Shown here in pieces: positions 1-5,297 of a stretch of DNA of 5,912 nt (the first letter of the stretch is position 1; each line of letters starts with the position of its first letter). The stretch is from JAWOJF01 sp046481785 (GTDB lineage Bacteria; Bacteroidota; Ignavibacteria; Ignavibacteriales; Ignavibacteriaceae). The position numbers were made by a program, and so were the translations under genes. The notes beneath the pieces are model-generated. The model ran no database searches. It was not told the origin of the DNA and saw only the letters and a program-made list of their open reading frames with translations. Location of the stretch: contig JAWOJF010000208.1 in the NCBI GenBank assembly GCA_046481785.1, forward strand, positions 1 to 5,912. Reading direction: 5' to 3'.

Positions 1-558
1 GCGGATAAAGCCCCGTCAAAGGTGTTTACAAAATCTTTTACCGCCAGGATTATAAATACATTACTGGCGCTTCCTCATGGAGTAATTTCTATGAGCCAGG
101 ATATTCCGGGCCTGGTTGAAACATCTACCAATGTAGCTACAATAAATACCGGGGATGATGCCGTTATAATCGGTACAAGTCAGAGAAGCTCTATTGAGAG
201 TGCTAAAAGATATATTGCACAATCAGTAGAGGCAGCATTCAAATTGGCAGGTGCAGAAGTTAAAACCGGAGACGGTTACCCGGGATGGAAACCAGATATG
301 GATTCCAATATTCTTAAAACTTCTAAAAAAGCTTTTAAAAATTTATTTAATAAAGAGCCTGAAATAAAAGCAATACATGCAGGACTAGAGTGCGGCATAC
401 TGGGTGATAAAAATCCGGGTATAGATATGATTTCATTCGGCCCTACTATTACAGGGGCACATTCACCGGATGAACGTGTAAATATTGAAACTGTGGAAAA
501 ATTTTATGATCTGTTAAAAGCTATTCTTAAAGAAGCGGCGGATCAGAGGAAAAATTAA
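1..558 (+). CDS. pepD: Aminoacyl-histidine dipeptidase (PepD, M20 family), C-terminal part
   Basis: The frame is open from the first base and ends at TAA 556-558, so only the last 185 residues are present; the 5' part lies outside the window. A GTG at 22 is in frame but is internal, because codons upstream of it continue the protein. PepD enzymes are cytoplasmic zinc-dependent dipeptidases, usually about 480-490 residues, that cleave Xaa-His and other dipeptides. The visible part matches the end of the family: SFTARIINTLLALPHGV, then HAGLECGIL, then FGPTITGAHSPDERV followed by a final helix with EKFYDLLKAIL. The histidine of GAHSPDE is the C-terminal metal ligand of M20 catalytic domains. The other ligands and the general-base glutamate lie upstream and cannot be checked. 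The gene converges on the SET-domain gene across a hairpin terminator. Nothing in the visible part looks damaged. Confidence 0.93.
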   Translation, partial: ADKAPSKVFTKSFTARIINTLLALPHGVISMSQDIPGLVETSTNVATINTGDDAVIIGTSQRSSIESAKRYIAQSVEAAFKLAGAEVKTGDGYPGWKPDMDSNILKTSKKAFKNLFNKEPEIKAIHAGLECGILGDKNPGIDMISFGPTITGAHSPDERVNIETVEKFYDLLKAILKEAADQRKN

Positions 559-565
559 ATCATTA

Positions 566-595
566 TGCAGGAACATGCCCCGGCCTGTTCCTGCA
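566..595. terminator. Bidirectional intrinsic terminator between pepD and the SET gene
   Basis: A perfect 10-bp inverted repeat: TGCAGGAACA at 566-575 pairs with TGTTCCTGCA at 586-595 around a 10-base GC-rich loop. It lies in the 48-bp gap between two convergent genes. On the minus strand the stem is followed by a T-rich run (ATTTAATTTTT), as in an intrinsic terminator. On the plus strand the following sequence is AT-rich but has no clean T-run, so termination may be weaker in that direction. Confidence 0.8.
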
Positions 596-606
596 ACTTA
601 TAATTA

Positions 607-990
607 TTATGCACAGGCGCTGCAGTTGCAGGTTTCGTAAATCTCTTCGTAACCGTAATCAATAGTTAATTCTTCACCGGCAGTAATATTTTTCCCGGCA
701 GTTAATGTTAATGTAAACTCATCCCTGTCCTCAACCTCACAGTTAGATTCACAGTTATGGTTTATATATTTTATTTTGTCAGTATTAGCAACATCTATAT
801 AATTATCGCCATTCCAGAAGATATAAACATTACCTTGTTCCTCCCGCCTTTCACATTCATCTCCGGAGATTACCTCACCCGCAATAATCATAATTTTAGC
901 CCCGGCGGGAATATCTATATTGGTAAATAATCCCTTGCCATGAATTTCTGAAGCCCTGGCTTCAACAAACTTTTCGAAAAAAATTCCCAT
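607..990 (-). CDS. Small SET-domain protein with post-SET cysteine cluster
   Basis: This 127-residue protein is almost only a SET domain. Visible motifs, in order, are HGKGLF (17-22, the first SAM-binding GxG region), YINHNCESNC (75-84, the NHSC-like pseudoknot motif), GEELTIDYGY (105-114, with the catalytic-site tyrosine region) and a C-terminal CNCSAC (121-126). In eukaryotic SET enzymes the post-SET Cys-x-Cys-x(2)-Cys and the cysteine of NHSC bind one zinc; here C80, C121, C123 and C126 are all present. SET proteins are SAM-dependent lysine methyltransferases. The substrate here is unknown, and a bacterial protein rather than a histone is likely. The ATG at 990 lies one base after the stop codon of the upstream secreted-protein gene (TAA t ATG) and has no strong ribosome binding site, so translation is probably coupled to that gene. 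It has no signal peptide and should be cytoplasmic. Confidence 0.88.
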   Translation of the reverse strand: MGIFFEKFVEARASEIHGKGLFTNIDIPAGAKIMIIAGEVISGDECERREEQGNVYIFWNGDNYIDVANTDKIKYINHNCESNCEVEDRDEFTLTLTAGKNITAGEELTIDYGYEEIYETCNCSACA

Positions 991-991
991 A

Positions 992-1432
992 TTAGTTTTT
1001 TTTCTCGGCTCTGTGTGCGTATAGTTCTTGTATTACCATATGTATTGAAGATTTTTCCATTACCGGGTATGTATATTTCAGGTTATCTTCGTAATCTGTA
1101 ATTTTATAATTATGCCTGTAAATTTCATTATTGTCGGCATCATAATAAATAACCTGTTCTATACCGTATTTTACAACTGCTAAATCAACAGCGTACAATG
1201 TTTTAGCTCTGTATACTTCTCCTTTTATGCCATCCATTTTAAGAGGGGGAACATGCATTTGTAAAAGCCATACTTCAAATTTATCACCTTTAACAGACTC
1301 AAGTGATACCTCATCAACCCAGACCTTCTTAATATCGTTTACTACTAAAGGTTTCCACTTATGGTCTGTTTGCGCATAGGCAGATGAGTATAATACTGCA
1401 AACACAAATAACACTGTAAAAAAAGATTTCAT
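992..1432 (-). CDS. Secreted protein, probably Adhesin_E-like
   Basis: A 146-residue protein starting at ATG 1432. A GTG at 1438 is in frame two codons upstream, but AAGG at 1440-1443 is well spaced only for the ATG. Residues 1-20 form a signal peptide (MKSF, a hydrophobic core, then SSAYA) with likely cleavage before Q21. The mature part has the pattern WKPLVVNDIKKVWVDEVSLE, then a K/DKFEVWLLQMH strand, then AKTLYAVDLAVVKYGIEQVIYYD. This resembles the surface-adhesin protein E type domain (a W at the start, a conserved 'v.vD..Si' strand, 'vW.k' and a central 'K.l...dC....y'). The cysteines seen in many members are absent. The family match is by eye and moderate. It is the first gene of a two-gene unit with the SET gene, one base apart, so the two are probably co-transcribed. 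A functional link between an exported protein and a SET enzyme is not obvious. Confidence 0.72.
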   Translation of the reverse strand: MKSFFTVLFVFAVLYSSAYAQTDHKWKPLVVNDIKKVWVDEVSLESVKGDKFEVWLLQMHVPPLKMDGIKGEVYRAKTLYAVDLAVVKYGIEQVIYYDADNNEIYRHNYKITDYEDNLKYTYPVMEKSSIHMVIQELYAHRAEKKN

Positions 1433-1438
1433 ACGCAC

Positions 1439-1443
1439 ACCTT
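1439..1443 (-). promoter_or_regulatory. Ribosome binding site that decides the start at 1432
   Basis: On the minus strand the sequence ATAAGGTGTGCGT precedes ATG 1432. AAGG lies 7 bases before the ATG but would almost touch the alternative GTG at 1438. This favours the ATG and the 146-residue protein. Confidence 0.6.
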
Positions 1444-1460
1444 ATGCTTTAGATTTTCGG

Positions 1461-1490
1461 TTGTGAAGTTAACGAAAAAAATCTTCACAA
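1461..1490. repeat. 8-bp inverted repeat in the divergent promoter region
   Basis: TTGTGAAG at 1461-1468 and CTTCACAA at 1483-1490 are perfect inverted copies separated by 14 bases that include an A-run. The repeat is 29-58 bases upstream of the Adhesin_E-like start codon and within the 189-bp region shared with the YihY gene. It could be an operator or a 5'-UTR hairpin of the minus-strand transcript. The half-site TGTGA resembles CRP/FNR half-sites, but the spacing (18 bases between TGTGA and TCACA) is wrong for a single CRP-type dimer site. Confidence 0.45.
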
Positions 1491-1621
1491 TAAATAAGGG
1501 AATATATGAGAACGGAAATAAAAAAACCTTAGATGAAGTAAAACAGGTGTAAAGCGGGGTGTTGTGCCTCTCTTAATTATTCATTTAATTTTTATATTTT
1601 TTGTAAAAAAGAGTTGGGTTA

Positions 1622-2536
1622 ATGAAGTTCAATATTAAAGCAGTCTGGAAGTTTATAGCAGATGTTTTCGACCGCTGGTCAACCGATAAAGCTCCTAAAC
1701 TTGGAGCTGCTTTATCATTTTATACAATCTTTTCACTGGCTCCTTTGCTTATTATTGTTATCTCGGTGGCCGGTTTATTATTTGGAGAAGAGGCCGCCCG
1801 CGGTGAAATAGTATACCAAATTGAAGGCTTGATTGGCCGTAATGGTGCCGAAATTGTTCAGACAGCATTAAAAAATACCAGTAATGCTGAAACAGGATTA
1901 ATAGCCATTGTTATCAGTCTTGTTACTTCTATTATTGGGTCTACAATTGTTTTTGTTGAACTTCAGGATTCACTGGATATGATATGGAAAGTAAAGCCTA
2001 AACCGGGAAGTAGTTTGATAAAAGGATTGATAAAAGACCGGATAAGGTCATTTACGGTTGTTATTGGTACGGGGTTCCTCCTATTGGTTTCGCTGGTTAT
2101 TTCTGCTGTTATTTCCGCATTAAATAATTTCATTAATGAGAATTTTGTTTTAATACCTTTCTGGATACTTGAACTTGTTAACATTATAATATCTTTTGGT
2201 ATAGTTTACATAATGTTTGCAATGATATACAAGATATTGCCGGATGTTCACCTGGCATGGGGTGATGTCTGGATTGGCTCTCTTGTCACTTCCTCTTTAT
2301 TTGTCCTGGGTAAGTACCTTATAGGTATTTATATAGGTACAAGCTCTTTAAGCTCCACTTATGGTGCAGCGGGCTCCCTTGTTGTGCTTTTGTTATGGGT
2401 ATATTATTCTGCACAAATAATATTTCTCGGTGCTGAGTTTACTGCTGTTTATGCTGAAAAATATGGTTCGGGCGTAAGGCCTAAAAGCAAATTTGTGAGA
2501 TATCATTTTGACGCTGGTTCACCCGAGAAAGTGTAA
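1622..2536 (+). CDS. YihY/BrkB-family inner-membrane protein
   Basis: A 304-residue polytopic membrane protein, close to the usual family length of about 290-310. Family hallmarks are APKLGAALSFYTIFSLAPLL (residues 24-43), GSTIVFVELQDSLDMIW (106-122), a YKILPDVHLAWGDVWIGS segment (203-220) and STYGAAGSLVVLLLWVYYSA (245-264) followed by QIIFLGAEFTAVYA. About six membrane segments are visible, near 37-55, 92-115, 146-168, 183-205, 216-238 and 249-270. The family was once called ribonuclease BN by mistake and later BrkB or YihY; its molecular function is not settled, with transport or envelope roles suggested. The ATG at 1622 is preceded by only a weak purine stretch (AAAAAAGAG). The gene is divergent from the Adhesin_E-like/SET pair and converges on the MutS-like gene with a 25-bp gap. 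Its stop codon lies in a tandem duplication. Confidence 0.93.
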   Translation: MKFNIKAVWKFIADVFDRWSTDKAPKLGAALSFYTIFSLAPLLIIVISVAGLLFGEEAARGEIVYQIEGLIGRNGAEIVQTALKNTSNAETGLIAIVISLVTSIIGSTIVFVELQDSLDMIWKVKPKPGSSLIKGLIKDRIRSFTVVIGTGFLLLVSLVISAVISALNNFINENFVLIPFWILELVNIIISFGIVYIMFAMIYKILPDVHLAWGDVWIGSLVTSSLFVLGKYLIGIYIGTSSLSSTYGAAGSLVVLLLWVYYSAQIIFLGAEFTAVYAEKYGSGVRPKSKFVRYHFDAGSPEKV

Positions 2537-2558
2537 ACTGTATAGTGTAAACTGTATA
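2531..2558. repeat. Perfect 14-bp tandem duplication over the YihY stop codon
   Basis: GTGTAAACTGTATA occurs twice head to tail, at 2531-2544 and 2545-2558, with no mismatch. The first copy contains the last codon (GTG) and the stop codon (TAA) of the YihY-family gene. The second copy fills nearly all of the gap to the convergent MutS-like gene. It looks like a recent slippage or short duplication and does not change the protein. Confidence 0.9.
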
Positions 2559-2561
2559 TTG

Positions 2562-4388
2562 TTAATTATCTACCGGAAGGCCTTCCAGTTTCATAATTTT
2601 TAATGCATTAGTGGTAGGGCAGGGGCCAGGGTGAATTTTATAATCAAATACCATCTTATCCCCAATAACTTCTTCTTTAAAATGATAATTTGAAATATTG
2701 GATATTTCCTGCTCAAGTTTAACCAGTTCAAGATCATGAGTTGATATTAAACCAATACTATGTGAACCGGCAATTTTCTTAATATATGATCTGCTTCCGG
2801 TTAATCTTTCAAGGTTATTTGTTCCCCTGAAAATTTCATCAATCAGGTAAAACAGGGGAGTATCATTTTCTGTTTCAAGTTCATCCAGCATTTTTTTCAA
2901 TCTCTTAACTTCAGCATAGAAATATGAAATTCCATCTGTTACTGAATCACTAATATTTATACATGTATAAATCCTGAATAATGAGGTATCCAGTTTTGAA
3001 GCAACCACAGGACCGCCTGCATATGACAAACACAGGTTTAACCCAATTGTCTTTAGAAATGTACTTTTACCGGACATGTTAGAGCCGGTTATTATTACAC
3101 TTTCGCCTATTTTAGCAAAATTAAATTCATTTTTTATATTATTTTGAAATGGTATTAGCGGATGCCCAAGCGCCTCAGCAGAAAAAATAGTATTCTCTTT
3201 ATCATGATCAATCTCCGGAAATGTATAATCCGGATTTATGTATCCAAAGTTTGCAAGTGAAATAACAGCTTCAAGACTATACCAGGCATTCAGCCATTCA
3301 GGAAGTTTTACTTTTATTTCTTTTTTAAATTTTTCTAATCTGTATGCATGGTAAAAGGCCCATGGAAAAGCAATATTAAACATCAGCATTGTAATTGGAT
3401 TTTTCTGCAGGCTTAATGCCAGTATAGTTCTGTTAATCTGTCTGAAAATTTTAGAGGGCTTGTTTTTTTCATCTAAAAAAGGTGTGCAGATTTTTTTTAA
3501 ATTTTCATTTTTTCCATACGGATATTTTTCAAGGAATTCAAGTATCCTGCTGAACTTTCCAAGCTCATCCTTTATATCATCTGCCCTCTCAAATAGTTCT
3601 CCCACTTTTCTTGAATTAAACCAGTAGATTGCAACTTGTATCAATAAACCTATAGAAAAATAAGCAGGAATATTAAATACAAGGAAAAGCAGGAAAAGGA
3701 TAATATTAATAGGTATAATTATGATAAGTGAAGTTAGTATCTTTTTTAGCGTTTGCAGGTTTGCGGATTCGTTTAACAGTTCAAGTAATTTCCCTTCTTT
3801 TTTCCTGCTGTATGTAAGCTGGGAATTTAATCTTAGCTTGTCTCTGAAGCGTACAAGAGGGAGCAATTCTTTCACAAGGTGCTGTCTTTTTATTATTGAA
3901 TCATAATCCGGCATCTGCTGTGTAAGTAGTTCCCGGAGTTTAAGTGTTCCTTCCTCTGAGACAGATACATTAATTAAATGAAGAAGGGATTTTCTTCCGC
4001 ATATATTTAAATCAGATTCAAAAGGATGTGAACTATCCGGCAGTATACTAACCGGGTAAGGGATATTCTCCCAGTCAATTTTTATTCTGGCAATATTGCT
4101 TTGTTTAAGTTTAATCCATATTAAACATTTGCGGATAGCAAAATCTATTTTATTATGTTTCATAACAGCTATTCCAAATGCCGTAATAAACACAACAGCC
4201 GAAAAGTATGCCGGAATGTTGGAAGTAAAGAAGAAAAGTATAAGAAAGAATGTTACTCCTGAAAGAAAAATCCCCAGCCTGATCCATGAAAATGTTTTAC
4301 TAAGCTTTTTTAATCTTTCATTATAAGCTGTAAACCTGTTTACCTGCTGTTCCAACTCATATATTCTGTTTTTACGTAAATTTATCAT
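2562..4388 (-). CDS. Membrane-anchored MutS-like ATPase (MutS domain V)
   Basis: A 608-residue protein with a C-terminal MutS ATPase domain: Walker A GSNMSGKST (435-443), the signature region GISYFYAEVKRLKKML (486-501), Walker B FYLIDEI followed by FRGTN (513-524), the H-loop STHDLEL (549-555) and a C-terminal GPCPTTNALKIMKLEGLP (588-605). The catalytic residues are intact. The N-terminal half lacks the MutS mismatch-recognition domain (no Phe-x-Glu motif) and instead has two hydrophobic hairpins at about 36-76 and 217-257; a weaker hydrophobic stretch is near 333-348. The region between (about 131-210) resembles the MutS lever/core helices. Such proteins occur widely in Bacteroidota as 'MutS-related protein, family 1'. 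Their role is unknown, and mismatch repair is unlikely given the membrane anchors and missing domain I. The ATG at 4388 has no clear ribosome binding site. On the minus strand a TATAAT box lies at 4433-4428, but it has no convincing -35 partner. Confidence 0.92.
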   Translation of the reverse strand: MINLRKNRIYELEQQVNRFTAYNERLKKLSKTFSWIRLGIFLSGVTFFLILFFFTSNIPAYFSAVVFITAFGIAVMKHNKIDFAIRKCLIWIKLKQSNIARIKIDWENIPYPVSILPDSSHPFESDLNICGRKSLLHLINVSVSEEGTLKLRELLTQQMPDYDSIIKRQHLVKELLPLVRFRDKLRLNSQLTYSRKKEGKLLELLNESANLQTLKKILTSLIIIIPINIILFLLFLVFNIPAYFSIGLLIQVAIYWFNSRKVGELFERADDIKDELGKFSRILEFLEKYPYGKNENLKKICTPFLDEKNKPSKIFRQINRTILALSLQKNPITMLMFNIAFPWAFYHAYRLEKFKKEIKVKLPEWLNAWYSLEAVISLANFGYINPDYTFPEIDHDKENTIFSAEALGHPLIPFQNNIKNEFNFAKIGESVIITGSNMSGKSTFLKTIGLNLCLSYAGGPVVASKLDTSLFRIYTCINISDSVTDGISYFYAEVKRLKKMLDELETENDTPLFYLIDEIFRGTNNLERLTGSRSYIKKIAGSHSIGLISTHDLELVKLEQEISNISNYHFKEEVIGDKMVFDYKIHPGPCPTTNALKIMKLEGLPVDN

Positions 4389-4536
4389 AAAACTGGTATA
4401 CCGGGGTTTATGTAATTTTTATTCTAAATTATATACCCCAAATAAGCAATAAATCAGATGTTATAAAACAGTAATTTGATAAACACAGGAAATTCTTGTA
4501 TGAATAAGTACATAAAATGATAATAATTCATAACCT

Positions 4537-4562
4537 TTCCTTAAACAGGCATATTTAAGGAA
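4537..4562. repeat. 9-bp inverted repeat, possible operator
   Basis: TTCCTTAAA (4537-4545) and TTTAAGGAA (4554-4562) are perfect inverted copies around an 8-base spacer. The 26-bp symmetric site lies about midway between the two divergent start codons, where a dimeric regulator could act on both genes. There is no T-run on either side, so it is not a terminator. Confidence 0.5.
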
Positions 4563-4639
4563 TAATAGGCTAAATAATGTTTGTCATTTGTAAATATTTA
4601 ATAAAATAGTCCTTCTTTATTACAAAGAAAAAAACTATG

Positions 4640-4676
4640 TTGCGCTCGCAATAATCAGTTGAATCAGACTGATTAT
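4640..4676. repeat. Two adjoining inverted repeats ahead of the secreted-protein gene
   Basis: The first is TTGCG-CT-CGCAA (4640-4651). The second is ATAATCAGT (4651-4659) with ACTGATTAT (4668-4676) around an 8-base loop, sharing base 4651 with the first. The loop itself repeats AATCAG, so this hexamer occurs twice directly and once inverted. The pair ends 27 bases before the GTG start codon and could form 5'-UTR hairpins or be a regulator site. Confidence 0.55.
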
Positions 4677-4694
4677 ATTTCATCAATAACAATC

Positions 4695-4698
4695 GGAG
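4695..4698 (+). promoter_or_regulatory. Ribosome binding site that decides the GTG start at 4704
   Basis: GGAG lies 5 bases before GTG 4704. The in-frame TTG at 4659 has no such site, lies inside the inverted repeat, and would put 15 non-hydrophobic residues ahead of the signal peptide. The GTG start is therefore preferred. Confidence 0.75.
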
Positions 4699-4703
4699 TT
4701 TTA

Positions 4704-5072
4704 GTGAAAAAACTTTTTTTAACCATAATTTTTTCAATGCTGGTATTATCTTCTGCAGTCATAGCGCAGAATGCACAGCTTGATTTTACCATTGTAAATA
4801 AAACCGGGTTATCTATCGACCAGCTATATATTTCTCCTTCAGATACAGATGTATGGCAGGAAGATATCCTGGGTGTTGATATTCTTCCGAATGATCAGGA
4901 ATGTAAGGTTAGTTTTTCTCCAGGTGAAGAATACTGCTTATGGGATATGAAGATTATTGATGAAGAAGAAGATGAAATTGCCTGGGGAGGAATAGACCTG
5001 TGTAAAGCTGTAATAGTAACGTTGTATTGGGCAGAGGGAAAAGCCTGGGCAGAAATTGATGAAGGTGAATAG
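4704..5072 (+). CDS. Secreted acidic protein of unknown function
   Basis: A 122-residue protein from the GTG at 4704 (MKKLFLTIIF, with a hydrophobic core to residue 20), with likely signal-peptide cleavage after VIA at 21. The mature part of about 100 residues is acidic, with DEEEDE near 86-91 and an acidic tail. It begins LDFTIVNKTGLSIDQLYISPS, then has VWQEDILGVDILP (50-62) and ends with WGGIDLCKAVIVTLYW (94-109). The pattern 'vNkTG..I..LYiSPS....W.eDiLG.d.Lp' is one I recognise from small exported proteins, usually left as hypothetical, in several Gram-negative groups. A small beta-sandwich fold in the periplasm is likely, but no function is known to me. Cysteines are C67, C78 and C100. 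It stands alone, divergent from the MutS-like gene, and ends in its own terminator. Confidence 0.85.
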   Translation: MKKLFLTIIFSMLVLSSAVIAQNAQLDFTIVNKTGLSIDQLYISPSDTDVWQEDILGVDILPNDQECKVSFSPGEEYCLWDMKIIDEEEDEIAWGGIDLCKAVIVTLYWAEGKAWAEIDEGE

Positions 5073-5099
5073 AATATAAATTAGTTTGATTAAGTTAAT

Positions 5100-5131
5100 A
5101 AAAGACCCGGTATACTAACACCGGGTTTTTT
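5100..5131. terminator. Intrinsic terminator after the secreted-protein gene
   Basis: ACCCGGT (5105-5111) pairs with ACCGGGT (5120-5126) around an 8-base loop. The plus strand continues with a T-run to 5131 and the stem is preceded by AAAAG, so A-T pairs extend it. It lies 28 bases after the stop codon. On the minus strand the A-run reads as CTTTT after the stem, so it may also end the tRNA transcript coming from the right. Confidence 0.9.
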
Positions 5132-5177
5132 ATTGCTAAATGCGGAAACTTTCTGCCAATCGTTCTTATATTTTGAT

Positions 5178-5297
5178 TGGCGGAGAGAGAGGGATTCGAA
5201 CCCTCGGTGACATAAATGCCACAACGGTTTTCGAGACCGTCCTATTCTGCGCCAGAGGCGCATGAGCCTCTGGCTCAAACCACTCTAGCATCTCTTC
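5178..5297 (-). tRNA. tRNA-Ser(CGA) with a 30-bp insertion in the D-loop, possibly defective
   Basis: Read on the minus strand from 5297: acceptor GAAGAGA, TG, D-stem CTA (5288-5286) pairing with TAG (5244-5242), anticodon arm ACGGT-CTCGAAA-ACCGT with anticodon CGA, variable arm GTGGCA-TTTA-TGTCAC (class II, as expected for Ser), T-arm GAGGG-TTCGAAT-CCCTC, acceptor TCTCTCC, discriminator G and an encoded CCA (5180-5178). It matches bacterial tRNA-Ser(CGA) closely. Two oddities stand out. The D-loop holds a 30-bp double palindrome (5248-5277) between GAGTGGTT and GAA; without it the loop is the normal 11 bases and the tRNA is 90 nt. The acceptor stem also has one mismatch, A2 against C71. tRNA-Ser(CGA) reads only UCG, which tRNA-Ser(UGA) can also read, so loss would be tolerated if that gene exists. 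It may be a pseudo-tRNA. The first 13 bases overlap the end of the GIY-YIG reading frame. Confidence 0.9.
5248..5277. repeat. 30-bp double-palindrome insert in the tRNA D-loop
   Basis: On the minus strand it consists of TGAGCCAGAGGCTCA followed directly by TGCGCCTCTGGCGCA. Each 15-mer is a palindrome with 6-bp arms and a 3-base centre (AGA, then TCT). The second is the inverted copy of the first except at the third arm pair, which is A-T in one and C-G in the other, so pairing is kept. GC content is 20/30 in an AT-rich surrounding. No target-site duplication is visible and no second copy occurs in this window. As RNA it could form two short hairpins or one long one. Confidence 0.85.

Larger units (their letters stand above)
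4389..4703. other. Divergent intergenic region of 315 bp with no gene
   Basis: Very AT-rich and without a credible coding frame. It must contain the promoters for the MutS-like gene (-) and the secreted-protein gene (+). Visible structure is a GGTATACC palindrome (4395-4402), a minus-strand TATAAT (4433-4428) about 40 bases before the MutS-like start, a 9-bp inverted repeat near its middle (4537-4562) and two adjoining inverted repeats just before the GTG start of the plus-strand gene (4640-4676). No plus-strand promoter could be assigned with confidence. Confidence 0.6.

Noticed and set aside
1461..1490. CRP/FNR-type binding site
   Set aside because: The TGTGA and TCACA half-sites are 18 bases apart instead of 6.
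1593..1603. Bacteroidota-type -7 box (TAnnTTTG) before the YihY-family gene
   Set aside because: TATATTTTTTG is one base off in spacing and no TTG -33 element is placed correctly; T-runs are common here by composition.
1963..2184. 73-codon minus-strand open frame
   Set aside because: Lies wholly inside the YihY-family gene, antisense, with no recognisable motif or ribosome binding site.
2575..2586. 12-bp palindrome GGAAGGCCTTCC as a terminator
   Set aside because: It has no loop and no T-run and lies within the MutS-like coding region (codons for EGLP).
3721..3906. 61-codon plus-strand open frame
   Set aside because: Antisense to the MutS-like gene; low-complexity Ser/Phe-rich shadow of its coding strand.
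4096..4326. 76-codon plus-strand open frame
   Set aside because: Antisense to the N-terminal membrane region of the MutS-like gene; no independent evidence.
4659..4703. TTG start for the secreted protein, adding 15 residues
   Set aside because: It lies in an inverted repeat, lacks a ribosome binding site and would bury the signal peptide; GTG 4704 has GGAG five bases upstream.
5090..5278. 62-codon minus-strand open frame
   Set aside because: It runs through the tRNA-Ser and the terminator; its HRGFESLSLRQ stretch is the translation of the T-arm and acceptor stem, a common false gene over serine tRNAs.
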